64,000 nucleotides of DNA from Gautieria morchelliformis. Taxonomy: Eukaryota; Basidiomycota; Agaricomycetes; Gomphales; Gomphaceae. The notes beneath the pieces were generated by a model. That model was not told the DNA's origin. It did not search any database and was given only the letters and a program-made list of their open reading frames with translations. The stretch covers positions 62,001 to 126,000 of the forward strand of contig WHVA01000024.1 of assembly GCA_015179125.1 (NCBI GenBank), written 5' to 3'. The translations under genes and the position numbers were made by a program. Below are positions 21,359 to 33,170 of the stretch, piece by piece; within the stretch, counting starts at the first letter, position 1; each line of letters begins with the position of its first letter.

Positions 21359-24300
21359 CTACTTCCCTTCCACAAAATCCAGCGCATTCTCTAAACCTCT
21401 CATGAAAGATTCTTTCCCAACACGCATACTCAACCCACGCATGAGACCTCTGACACCACCGGCTGTGTGCGGCTCGCCGGCGCGCACAGCTGTCGGCGCG
21501 TCTGGTCGAAGGCCCCGGTCCGTATGATTGGAAGGAGACAGTGCGGAACGCGGGGCCGCCACACTGTTAGTGATGGTTGAATGGGATGTGTGAGAAGAGA
21601 TTGTGGATGCTCGGAGCCGTGCACTAGGTGTTGTCGGGGTGGAGGATGTTGGAGAAAGCAAAGGAGGGGAATATTGATCTGGGCAAGACTAGTGTTGAAG
21701 CTCCGGGTAGTGGCCGCCTGGTGCCTGAAAGTGGAGAGCTTGCAGCATCCGCAGTTGGACCGCGCACGGTAGCAGGCTCGGGATCGCTGACTGGGCTCCC
21801 TTGCGGTGTGGTTAGTCCATCTCGCACAGGCTTGCGAATTGCTCCAATCTCGTCCACGAATTTAGGTCGATCCAAATCATACGCCCAGCCCTCCCATTCC
21901 GCCTCGCTGAATGCGTCGGAGTCTGAGTCATCCGAGCCGTAATCCTCACGAACGAGGCCTGCTGCGTAGTTGTCCAAGTCTTCCCGCACGAAGCCATACA
22001 TATCTAGCTGGTCTTTCCGGGGCGTCTCAGCATCAGGCGATAAGTCTGATCTTCCCCAGGATTCTGGGAGAGGGAGACCCCGGGACGCATGGATCGCCTT
22101 TTGTATGACGTCCTCTCGCCACTCTGGGTAACGAACACCCACTACCCCACGGCCAAGCCCAAAGTATTTAGGGACAGCTTTCCCAGGAGTCTTCCGTCGC
22201 GGTCGTCCCCAGGAGGAGCCAGCGTCGACCCACTCCTCGTCGTTACTACCACTCGGCGTTAGTTCGTCCATTGGTGATACGGGACTTATGCCATCTCGCT
22301 GAACGGGCTTGGCGAGCTGAAGCTAAGGGCGAGTGGGTGCGGAATAGGATTTGGGACGAAATCTGTTCGGAGCGTTCGTGTGGGCAGGGTATGTGACTGA
22401 GCAACGGTTGAAGCGGAAGTTGAAGGGCGACTAGAGGAAGAAACTGGGGACGAATAAGATAATCTGTGGAAAATGCGGAGTAGATGCTCATGAGCTACAT
22501 AGCGTTACAGATTAGCATGGTGGGCGGCAACACGGGAAGCATGCTCACTAGTCGCATCATCCAACTTCAACACCAACCAGGTGCCATGTCGTTCATTGTA
22601 TTTGCGTGACGACTTGCCGTCCATACTTCCAGCTTGCCTCATACCGATGTCAGACGACCGTTGACGGAACCGGGCACAGATGACATGATCTAAAACAGGG
22701 GGAGAAGCCGATGCCATCCTAGAGGTTGAAGAAGAACCGTGAGATGCGGTGGCGCCGGGAAGATGGGGCTTCGCAGAGGGTGCGACGCTGTCCGAGGTTG
22801 CAGTCATGACTGATGCAAGTCTATCGGCGCCTAACGATGGCAGATCGCAGACGTTAGGTTAAATCAAGTAAGAGAGAAATAAACGGTTACCATACAACCC
22901 AGCACACGACGCAATGTTGTAGCGCTCCTCAGGAAAATCGTCCCGCCTCTCTTTCCACACTGTCAAGAAACCCTCCCGGATGATCAACCAACGCTTCCTC
23001 CACCTATCACTGCGCTCTTCCAGGTCCATGCCCGTATCGCCTTCCTTCCGCAGTGGGTGCTTCAGGTCGTTCCATTCTCGTTCTAAACGTGTACGGTCCT
23101 TGCCTCTTCCAGATTTAGCCGCTTCGCTTTTTGCCCTGCCACGACGACGCATCTTGCGTCCCTGACCATCCGCATCACCAACATCTGTTCTCGGCTCAGT
23201 GGTCCCGTGGGGCCGCGAAGCACCTTCGCGCAATACCCGCACCCATCCATCAAAGTATGGTTGCACATACGGACTGCCGGCGGTCATGTGGTCATACTCA
23301 TCATCGGAAGATTCTGAGGAGGGAGGTTCTCGGGTGTCCGTTTGGGTGCGATGCTGAGAAGACCGTCGAGCGGTATCCGAAGGATAAGCGCGGGCAGTCT
23401 TTGTGGCAGCAGGGGGGATGCAGCGGCATCACGGTTGTGCGGCAGATAGGATGGATCGATACTCGGGATAGATGTGCTGGGTAAGGATACGTAGGCACCT
23501 GCACGGTGGAGCTCGAGTAACTCATATGCGCGAATAGAATAATCAGTCAATGGGCGATCGTCTGACAAGAGCATGCCCTGGGTATTGATAAGTGAGAGTT
23601 GATGCAGACTTGACGGGGTAGCTCACCGTTGAAAAGCTATAGACAAGCCAGCGTTTCGCAAGGCTTGTCGCTTTTCGCGCAAGCTCTACATCTACATTTG
23701 AAAGGCTACCGCTATAACCACGGCCCGAAACATTCTTATTTAGGGTGGACTTGAGCGCTGTGAGCCCGGAAATGGCAGGTGCGCCAGTATTGAATGAGTA
23801 TGGGATAGACCGTGGCACGATAGATGCACCCTCGTCGAGATCCACATCACTATCTTCATCATGGAGCTGTTGATCTAGCGCTGCGCCATAGGAATTGGCA
23901 TACAGCGGCAAGTCCTCCTCATCTTGATCAAATGAAATGCGAGCACTGGCAGGGGATGGGACCGATGGCCCGGGTGATACAGGGCGTGTCGGTGTGTCTG
24001 GCGCCGGAGATAAGGGAGGATAGAATAAGTGTTGCACTGGGGATTGGGGTGGATGATGCTGAATGGGCTCTGAGGGGCGGGCGGGGACGATCGGTGCATC
24101 GGCGAATGTGATAGGGGAAACAGGCCAGGCAGAGGTCTGCGGGGCAGCCAGAGTCGCGGAAGAGGAAGATGCGAGTGACGACGATGCTTGATATGAAGCT
24201 GCATTTGGTGGACGAGATGTTGGTGGGGGAGCAGCTGCGAATGTGACGGGGGAGCTGGGACGAAAGGATGCGGGGAGAGGGAGCTCTGGGGTGGGGAGGG

Positions 24301-24635
24301 CCTTTGAGAGCAGCCAAATTTTGAGGTCAAGCACACTCCATGTTCGATCGATACGAGTCGTGAACCACTGGTCCATGGGCACTGTGTGCGATGAGAAGCC
24401 ATGGACATTGTACACTCATCTCCAACTCACCGACTCGACATGCTATTGGAAACAATCGCTTCTGCTTCGCCGGTACGATAGCATTGCTTCGGCCAGGTGT
24501 TGGCGGGACAGGGTGCGGTGCCCACTCTGAGGGCTTTCCAGCAGCTGCCGATGGATTCCTAGAAGGCGCGCCGCCTGTAATGGGAACGACAACAGAGAGG
24601 CTAGGCGTCCTAGCCTTCGACGGACGACGGTCCAT
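21359..24635 (-). CDS. PH-domain protein with disordered regions
   Basis: A multi-exon minus-strand gene. Exon 1 runs 24635-24431 (MDRRPSKARTPSLSVVV) and exon 2 24381-23627, joined in frame as CRVVPMDQWFTTRID with RTWSVLDLKIWLL; exon 3 starts at 23577 (GMLLSDDRPLTDYSIRAYEL). After Pro/Ser-rich and acidic disordered stretches, a pleckstrin-homology-like domain begins near 23025 (DRWRKRWLIIREGFLTVWKE), is interrupted by an intron starting near 22911, and continues near 22690-22510 (HVICARFRQRSS, GTWLVLKLDD). A C-terminal part (22310-21624, SPMDELTPSGSNDEEWVDAG) leads to a Ser/Thr-rich end finishing at 21359. The frame changes between 21661 and 21624, either a missed short intron or an indel. 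PH domains usually bind phosphoinositides or proteins at membranes; the specific role is unknown. It lies 128 bp downstream of the eS26 gene on the same strand. Confidence 0.72.
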
Positions 24636-24762
24636 GTATGAGGGGGTACTACGGCAAAGGGCGCCAGACAAGCGCTTTCACACGATTCAAACTGGGATCG
24701 AAATCAAGTATGCCATAAGTTTTTGCGGGTTCATACTACAAATTTCTCGTAAAATATCCCTT

Positions 24763-25415
24763 CTACCGTGCAGCAGCAGGCGCTCCAGCAGCCGCGGGCG
24801 TGGGTGCGGCATCCGCTGCTGCCTGTACAGCAGGGTTGACCTTTTTCCCATCTTTATACCGAATACGCGGTGGTGGCGCCCGGTTGCGTCGTCCCTCACG
24901 CGAACGCACACGTACGACTGTAGCAAAATGCATGTGATCAGTACAAGAAGGTAAGAGATAGTATGCAAGTACCGTGGGCATGAATAGCACAGGATACGCA
25001 ATAAGCGATTTTGATGTAGAGCTTGGGAATCGTGTACTCTGCAAGCAAGGGTATAACGTCAAGTGGACGCCCGCCATATACGAAGAACGACGAACCAGCA
25101 TAGACACTAGCATCACTGATGTCTCGTACAGCCGCACTCTCAACCATGTTCCTCACAGTGAAGCGTTTGATAGCCTTATCCTTGGCAACGCAGCGCGAGC
25201 AATTGGAGCAGCGGACGAAGGTTACGTGGCCACGGCCTTTCTTGTTGCGCCCGGTATTCCGCCTTTTCTTAGTCTAATGAAGGAGAAAAGTTTCAGTATT
25301 AGATCATGAGACGACATAGCTCATCCATCAATAGACAGGCCATCCACCGGAAACAAGCAAACATATGTGTCCTGCAGCCCTGGAACAGTTGTTATCCTGC
25401 ACATGTACTCACCAT
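24763..25415 (-). CDS. RPS26: 40S ribosomal protein eS26
   Basis: Four exons: 25415-25413 (the ATG alone), 25273-25096, 25038-24973 and 24917-24763, together 133 aa. The first intron follows the start codon directly (ATG|GTGAGT), a common arrangement in fungal ribosomal protein genes. The protein starts [20 protein letters not shown] and carries the eS26 zinc-binding cysteines (VRCSNCSRC and YCVSCAIHA), the segment [16 protein letters not shown], and the C-terminal [20 protein letters not shown]. The C-terminus ends in an Ala/Pro-rich tail. eS26 sits at the mRNA exit channel of the small subunit and contacts mRNA upstream of the start codon. All introns have GT-AG ends and all exon joins preserve the frame, so the gene looks functional. 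Confidence 0.97.
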
Positions 25416-27938
25416 AATGGATGTTTTGCGCTGCAAAGTAGGGTGTCAACGCGAGGTCGCTGTTTCGTTCGTTTGGATAGTCAACGAACGTCTGTGAGCG
25501 GAGATTCAAGACTGGTGGGTCCTTGTGGGTGCCCCCGGTACTACTTACCGTCCTTGTTCTTCCAGGTTCATTAGGATATCCCGTGGAGCCTTGCAGAACC
25601 CAAATGTCTTCGTTGACGTCCTGTCTTTCTACAGCCTCCTTGTCCGGTTTGTGGCTGAGCATTTTCCTCCTCCAGAGTGGCAGGCGCGCCGTACCTCCTC
25701 GGACAACATCATATTACTTTGGTCTAAAGTACGGTCACGGGGCTTCTGTCCCGAACCCATGGTTGCGTGAAGCCCGAGGAACTAGCAGGTACGAAGCTTC
25801 GCCCTGACCGGCACTGCTACATCTCGGTGCGAGCAACCTAACGGTTTCCATCATTTCTGAACTTGGCCAGACCGACATGACACTATCTATCACCTTATGA
25901 GGCCAGGTAATACAGCGTACTCCATGGAACTCTTCGCCCTTGCCGTTCCACTACAAACCAATGGCCCCGCGTATCTCATGATTTGATTCCAACTTCAGTT
26001 GTAATTCAGGCACCAATCGATATAAATTCTCATCTGTATACTGGCCTTCAGCTTCCGGCTTTAACTGGTGCGCTAAAGATAAACTGATGCGTCTAGCATC
26101 CTGCTTCGTTCACTTCCTGTCGTCACCGACGTTTATACAGGCGATCCGGGTGCCGATCATCCCCTCGACAATCACCACAAAGTTTAACTACCTTCATTGT
26201 GACGCTGGAAGCGCTGCCGAGGATACTGCTGAAGATCACGCCTAGAATTTAAACACCGAGTGTGACGGTACGCACGTATTGCTAATGTAGTTTCGCGTAG
26301 CAGGCGTCCGATATATCCGCCGTCGGTTGCTGATCAGGCACTATCCAGTTGAACCGGTTTCAAGATTGCTCCGCGCGCAGTTCTACCAGGCGCGAGTCAT
26401 GTCTTGAAATAGAAAAATCACACATATCATCGGCTCCCTGTTATTACCAGTCCACTGTCTCCTACGTACAATATCCCGGCCACTGACCCGGGGTTGATAC
26501 CATGGTACTGGTGGGTGTTTATCTGGATGCGCAACTGCATTTGAATGGCAACAGGGGCAGCTTCAGCTTGCGGTACCTTTTTGACAACCCCAACTACCCC
26601 ATGTTTATGTTATTCATCTTGCATACGTAAGTATGGCCTCTGCGCAATGACAATAACTTGCTCTGCTCGTCGCGAAGTGAGCTCTAGCTTTGGATCAAGG
26701 CCAGTGTTATGTCAGGCTCCGGCGCACGCGTGAGCAATTTCTTTGTATTGTTACTTGAGGTTTCTGCGATGTTCCTTACAACTCTCGGTTGCTGTCTCTT
26801 CTCCCTCGAAATTTGGACCCATCCCGACGGCAGAACAGTCATATCAGCGCGATCGCGAGAGGCTGCACAGATTAGGCTCAGTAAGTGACCGCGGGGGGGA
26901 AGGCCTTCAAAAGGCATAATTGACTCTGCAGAATGAGGTGGCGTTTTTACATGGATCGTCCGTCCGAGGACCATATTCTGTGAACGTTGAGCTCCTGGAG
27001 ACAATAAAGCTCGTTGGAGGACATGACCCAAATTCTTATCACGCCCGGCGCCGGGAGCGCTTATGTCGGCGTGCCTGGCGGCCACCTACCAAGCTCTTGC
27101 GGCACGGGGTTATGAGTCCACCTCCGGGAACCATGTCTGGTCATTAAGTATATCGAGTTGGCTGAAGCAGCCCCAGCATCCCGTCGAGCCTAAGTAGGGT
27201 CCTGTTCGTCATATGTGGGGTACAGTAAGTAGTAAGTAGCAGCCATTTCAATCGCGATACGGGCAAGTATGCAGTAGCCGATGGTGACAACGGAACGGAT
27301 ATCCGAACTGGATCAGCGCAGCAGCTCCACGGCACCGAGAACTACAAGATACCCCGTTTCTCTCTATGGCCTCTCCGCCAGGGGTTCTGGTGTAGATTTC
27401 CTCGCGCGGCAGGGGGGCCCGCAGAACTCAATCGGGTACAAAGCAGTGATTGCTTAGAAATCTAGATTCAGCTGTTGCCACCCGCAAGTGCTTTGCATCC
27501 TGGCCTGCGTTGTCAACGACAATGTAGCACTAGTATCGCAGAACTTGGTACCTCTGGGTAGCTCCAGGCGGTATTGACAAATAAGCAGAGACAATGTGTA
27601 GAGAAGCGGCGACATCCGCAGGACACGGACTCATGGAGGCCACGGTAATCAGAGACGGCTGCAATCAGCGGACCCTGCCCTGAAATTTGGTGCTTGGCCG
27701 TACACAGCGGAGTTTGACGCGTCACCTCCGACTGACCCCAAATCTCGGCCTTTTCCTGCCTTTCCCTCATTAGCAGCATATGGGACGTCAGAATGTGACA
27801 GCGACGGTAAATGTTGATCTTAGAAGCCTTTTCTGAAGGTTAAATCCGAGATGGTGCCGCTGTTATGCTCGGCGTGCGACACCCATATAATTTCTGCACC
27901 AGTAACGTATAAACCTAGACGTCCTTGCCTCCCAGAGC
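25416..27938. other. Intergenic, no supported gene
   Basis: Open frames occur (25321-25662 minus; 26684-27085 minus; 26920-27147 plus) but none shows a family signature. Near 26500-26860 a plus-strand reading with hydrophobic stretches (FFVLLLEVSAMFLTTLGCCL near 26740) looks coding-like and could be a decayed membrane-protein exon. It is too weak to call. Confidence 0.4.
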
Positions 27939-29571
27939 ATGGGTACCGGTGCGCAGATATCTCTCTACAAATATTTTTACGCTAACTGCATCCCCACGTG
28001 TCCAGCTGATATTCCTGCCTGTTCAGATATAAAACCCCGTGAATTCCTTGGCTCTTCCAACCTCGCCATGGCCTGGCAAACAGTTGGACCCTGGCAGCCG
28101 TCTACTGACGTTCAGCAGATAGATTCCCTACCCTGTCCGCGAGCACTAGGCCTCAATGAACCGTTTTCGTCCGGCCCAGACGGCTTTCCCGAATACGCGT
28201 CCACTTTCACTAGGCATCGAGAATCAGTCTCCTCATCCTCCGGTTCTTCCCTTTGCGAGCTACCTTGTCCAGCAGGGCGTCGTGATTCAACCTTATCGGC
28301 TCATAGTATCGCCTCAGACACAAACCCAGACCCAGAATTCTCCGATGAGCCGTGGAACCTGGTAGCCTACCATGTTCCATGGGGTCCTGTCTATGAAGGT
28401 TATGAAACTGGTACGTTACCCGGGCCAGATGGCATTTGCATCTTTCTGCGGAGTCCTACTCCCCTCAAGCGACAACGGACAAGTCAGGCATGCGAGAAAT
28501 GTAGAGGAAGGAAGGCTAAGGTGAGACGGCCTGTGCTTTTTCAGCGCTCAAGGCGTTGCGCAATCCCCCTTTTGTGTCCATATGTATTGACTGTGGATCG
28601 TAGTGTACAGGAGCTCGACCTTCATGTGCCCGATGTCTGTCCCGTGGGTTCAGCTGCGTCTATGGTCCCTCCACTACGGATGGGCAACCTGCACCGCCTC
28701 GTGCGTCACTACGACGATCCTCTCACTCAGGGTCTAGTGCACTCAAACCTCAATCCCTCAAAGTATCCACGGTGTCACGAATCCGCATGAGGAGAAGAGG
28801 CAGTGTCCCCGGAAGCGCGCTTAACACGGAGGACGGAAGCCTTCAAGATTCCATCCCTGAATGCCAAGGTACCTCTCATGGTGCAGCTTTCTGCGAGGAC
28901 ATTCCTGCAGACTTGGATGGCGCCCTATCGAGTCTTTCCCTTCCTGGTGAAGAATATGAGCCGCCTGACGAGCCTCTCATGCCGTCTTACATCGATGCCT
29001 CTCCAGAAAGCGACACCCCCTGCAAGTTCTCAGGTATGTTTCGGTTTCTTCTTCTATACTTACCGATTGACATCGAAAAGGCCTGAGGCGTGCACGCGAT
29101 CCTTTCTTCTCAAATGATACTTCTCTTTCTCTGTATATGGATCCGCTTTCAACACTGGCCGGATATCGTTTCCCTCCTGATGACTTACAGAAGGATATCG
29201 CTCCTTTACAACTACCGCCTACCACCTCCAATGTTCCATTTGACTCGCACACGCCTGTGGAAACTCCCGATGATTCCTTACTGATGACCGAGCCGCATGT
29301 ATCCAGCGAACAAGGCGTCTTCTGGCACGATACTCAATCTTTTGCGGGCTGTAGCATATACCCTGACGAATCCTTTCCCGGGTGAGGTTATTAGGTTTGG
29401 CGACTTATAGTCTTTACTTACCAAACATGTTCTTGATGTGGCAGCTTCTTCATGGATGTGCTTCCTTGTGACTCATCAGAACCTTCCCAAGGAACTAACT
29501 TTTCGCAATGCAACTTCGTGCAGCGTGCACTTGGTGACAACACCACGATGCCCGCTCACTTTCCTTCCTGA
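27939..29571 (+). CDS. Zn2Cys6 (Gal4-type) transcription factor
   Basis: Exons 27939-28520, 28604-29033, 29081-29381 and 29445-29571, all GT-AG and in frame, give 479 aa. The second exon begins inside the zinc cluster: exon 1 ends QACEKCRGRKAK and exon 2 continues CTGARPSCARCLSRGFSCVY, restoring exactly C-x2-C-x6-C-x6-C-x2-C-x6-C. The domain therefore lies near residues 185-220, after an acidic N-terminal region, with a basic stretch (RIRMRRRG) after it. The C-terminus is Asp/Glu/Ser-rich and could activate transcription. No fungal_trans middle-homology domain is visible, so it is a small member. The start is uncertain; MAWQTVGPWQPS at about 28069 is an alternative ATG. Target genes are unknown. 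Confidence 0.85.
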
Positions 29572-29959
29572 TGCATTCTTTATCTCTACTTGCATATATG
29601 ATCCAGAAGTTTCCGATCGTTACTTATGTGTTAAATGTTGTCGTACATCACTGTTTCTCGCTTTTGTACCATCTTTGCTTTGTTACCTCGTTTTCTTTTT
29701 TCTGTATTCGGCCTTTCTCTGTCTACAGTCACTCATAGGGACAATTTCCGTCCTTCTAATAGTCATCTGTTGATCAGTTTTGTGTCCTACCAGCGGACAT
29801 TGTAACAAATTCAGATTCCGACAGATGGCATTTTCGGGCAACGCGTTACAAACAATCCATCCTGCTTCTCCTCTACCATCATCCTCGACAAGTTTGATCG
29901 CTCAGTAAAGCCCCCTCATCGCGCCGGATCGCGTCGTTCTCGGTAGCATCCACCTAGAT

Positions 29960-31055
29960 ATGTCAGATGATGATGCAAAAAAACCTGGAGGGTACCGACT
30001 TGAGTACGCCTCGTCAGGGTGCGTACAGCAAGGAATACAAGAATTGCTATCTCACTCTTTTTTCTGTGCCTTTCAGTCGTGCCAAGTGTAAAGATATGTC
30101 TATTTTTCATCCTCGGTCATAGACTCCTGGCTAATCTGTACGTGCTATGATAACGCCGCAAGCCTTGCAATGGTGGGTCATGATAACGTGGTCATAAGGA
30201 GTGGCTTACCTATCCGTTATTATAGGCACAGTGATTCCCAAGGGTGCCCTCCGATTAGGCACCCAGATAGAGTTCAGAGGCAATACAACCTTGTACGTGT
30301 TCTATTTCGCGTTGGATCTGTTGTTGTTTAATAGTTGGATTATTAGCGTGTGGCGTCATTGGGGCTGCGTTACACCCCAAATTATTGGCAGCTTTAAGAA
30401 GTCTTTCGAGAACCCAGATGAATTGGATGGCTTTGAAGAGCTGAAAGCCGCTGATAAAGAACGGGTTCGCAAAGCGTGGGAAGACGGAAATGTTGCAGAC
30501 GAAGATATCCCCGAATCTGCCAAAAAAGGTACTGGCGACGAAGAAGAGGAAGAGGAACCAAAGCCCAAAAAGAAGCGAGCGCCGCCCAAGAAGAAGGCAA
30601 AGGTCAGCCAATTAATTCCATCTCACCTTTAAACTGTTATCAACAAGGGGTATCAGAAGGATGACGATGACGATGAAGATGACGAAAAGCCCAAGAAGAA
30701 AAAGGCACCTGCCAAGAAAGCCCCAGCAAAAAAGAAGCCGACTAAAAAGAAGAAGGTCCGTTAACAGTTCGCCATGATAAGTACTGGCTTTGACGTTCAT
30801 GCAGGACAGCGACTCTGATGGTGAAGACTTTGGAGAGGACTTGGACAAAGTCACCGACGACGAAGATGAGGATGCCGATGGTGCCGAGACTGGCAAGAAG
30901 CGCAAGGTATGCACATGTGTGGACGTTCGAACAATTTTCTCATCCTCCTACAGCGAGCTTCCCCGAAGAAGGCCGCCGGCTCCAAGAAGACGAAGAAGCC
31001 TGTCTCTAAGAAAAACAAGAAGGAGGAGTCAGATGATGAGGCAGAAGATGACTGA
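29960..31055 (+). CDS. PARP-type zinc-finger protein with Lys/Asp-Glu-rich tail
   Basis: Eight exons: 29960-30018, 30077-30093, 30155-30172, 30226-30292, 30347-30602, 30657-30755, 30805-30906 and 30954-31055, giving 239 aa. The N-terminus is MSDDDAKKPGGYRLEYASSG followed by RAKCKGRKPCNGTVIPKG, LRLGTQIEFRGNTTF and WRHWGCVTP, the fungal zf-PARP pattern with Cys, Cys, His and Cys ligands. After GSFKKSFENPDELDGFEELK comes a long tail of alternating acidic and KPKKKK blocks, probably nuclear and DNA- or chromatin-binding. PARP fingers recognise DNA breaks; no ADP-ribosyl transferase domain is present. Exon 6 has a second in-frame acceptor 9 nt upstream. The intron between exons 2 and 3 has AT-AC ends. 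Confidence 0.88.
30094..30154 (+). other. AT-AC intron in the PARP-finger gene
   Basis: 61 nt beginning ATATGTCTA and ending GATAAC, with a branch-like GCTAATC at 30130-30136. Removing it joins TGTAAAG to GCCGCAAGCCTTGC and gives CKGRKPC, the expected zinc-ligand loop. The 5' end looks like a U2-type donor with G1 changed to A, and does not match the U12 donor ATATCCTT. Confidence 0.72.
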
Positions 31056-33170
31056 ACAAGGTGCTAAACAATTGTTGTCGATGTAAAACTAAGGACGATG
31101 TTTGCGCAATCCCTTCTATCTTGGTGGCTCGTCATTTCGCTCCAGCGTACGTCGCTTGGATTACTTTACAGACGTCTTGGCTGTTTATAACCCTCCATGT
31201 TTTTGATTACAATGGTCGTTTGTGCAATTGAGCTTCTCGACTCAAATGTTTACTTTCTCCCTCTTGCCTCGATCTTCTTCGATGTGCATCATTGTGGAAC
31301 AGCCTGCGTATACCCAAGCCTGTTCTTCGCCCGCCAGCAACAACAATAGCCTAGTCTTTGGCAGAAGAAGGCCTGTCGGGCGTTCTGGACGTCGTCTCGC
31401 GCGCACTCGTCCCAGTCGTCCTTATTTTCATGCCCCAAGCCTTGTAGATTGCAGAATCTATTGCGATTTCTGCTCCTGAATCGCTAATCATCCCCGAAAA
31501 TTTGCTCAAACATTCTTGCTAACACGGCAGCCAATGATCTACTGGTCTGCTGTTACTCTGTGGGCATATATGCACGGGATGCACCCTAGCACCGGGGGCG
31601 TTCAGCGCGTCGACGAAGTTCCAATCGTGAGGCGGAACTCGCTCCCTTCTTCATCGATCTTCAATTTACAGCAAGTTTGTTTCTGACTCTCTCCGCACGG
31701 TTCCCGTCCCCACGTCATGTGAATGTTTGCTTCCCAGCAAGTAAGTTTATAACCCTTCCCTCTCCCCCGCCTTCTTCCTCCTGACCTCACAACGAATGAA
31801 CCGTTGCTTCTTCTCGTAAATAGAGGGACTTCGCCACTGCAACGGAAACAGACCCGCCACGTAAACACATCAAGTATGACTTTCTACATCTGATGCACAA
31901 AGCAATTCGATGAGTTCTAATGTGCATTCACCCACAATAGATGAGCCACGCCATGGCCAGGCTCATGAGTCATGCAGGGTTGGGCCCACCACATGCATGT
32001 CCATGTCTCCAAGAATGCAGTAGTACTGTAACTCCTGAATATGAATATGCACGAAAAGGTCAGGTCATCGGTGGGAACATGAGTAGAGAGAAAGCAACTT
32101 TGCTCTGGAGACGAGGGACACGATGGAGGTGAGGCGTCAGGCCATAGCACTGTCCCCCCGCGCCGCTTTCGGACGTTCATGTTTGCTCCCCCTGGTCCTG
32201 CAGCAGTGGCTAATCGTGGATGGACTATTGACGACACCGCCGCATTGCAGCGCCGTGGCGCTATGGGGCCCTCCTTGGGCGATCACATCTGCTCCCTTCT
32301 TCTGCAGTAAAAACGATCTTCGCGAAACCCTTCAACGACGCCTCCTACGTCAGCGCGGTACCGTGCTTCCCACCAGCTGCATTTACATCTGTTTCCATCT
32401 GCAACAACATCCATCTCCTGCCCGGTCAACGGGGTGTAATAACGAGGGCCAGGGGAAGGGGCAGCTGCTCTATGGCTTACTTGGATCATGAATATGCAAC
32501 CAGTTAGTTAGTGTACATGCGGACGAGCATACAGGTATCTGCCATGTTTGTCGAATTGCAAGCCACATAGGCCTCAGAGGTCAATGAATCAGCCATGTTC
32601 TGGTCGAAATAAACGTGAGAAGTGCAGCCATCGTGAACATATACTGATGTTAGATATTCCATTATAGAGAGCTATACGAGCCTACAGCCTACAGGTGAGC
32701 CGTGCCTGTCCCATGTAGGCAACGAGTCTTTGTCCAGAACCTTCTATCGTGACAAGACTCCAGCATATAGTGAGTATTCGGGGGAACCCCAAGGCGTCGA
32801 GCTGGGTCAAATAGAAACAGTGGACCACCTTTGGCGTCAGGATTTGTGCCGTGTGGCGAGTACTTCCACAGCCTCTTAATCAGTTTCTTTCAACGGCTCA
32901 CCTGTCGACAGTTGACTCATTGCCAGTAGGTGGAATGTGCAACTAGCTCCCAACCGTGAATCTGTGAAGGAATGTCATAAGGCACGTCCATGAGGGCAAG
33001 TTTTGGCTAGCAATCACCTCTTTACGGAACTGGATGGTCACGTACGTGACTTATGCAGTTGCGCGTAACTTCACAGACAAAACATCCGGATCTCGCGTAT
33101 CCATTTTTGAATATAAAAGTTATCAAATGTATGTGAGAAAGCGCAGAATATTACAAGCGCATTTTCTGCG
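31056..33170. other. Intergenic, no supported gene
   Basis: 3' flank of the PARP-finger gene, then about 2 kb with scattered frames (for example 32123-32491 plus, 122 codons) lacking any recognisable domain. Confidence 0.45.

Noticed and set aside
23824-24408. Long frames on both strands over 23.8-24.4 kb
   Set aside because: They are shadows of the Pro/Ser-rich exon of the PH-domain gene, whose exon joins are in frame.
25321-25662. 113-codon minus frame upstream of eS26
   Set aside because: It overlaps the eS26 promoter, start codon and first intron and has no family signature.
26470-27150. Possible membrane-protein exon near 26.5-26.9 kb
   Set aside because: Only one hydrophobic stretch, with no consistent exon chain or family motif.
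32123-32491. 122-codon plus-strand open frame
   Set aside because: No domain, low-complexity composition, no splice-supported neighbours.
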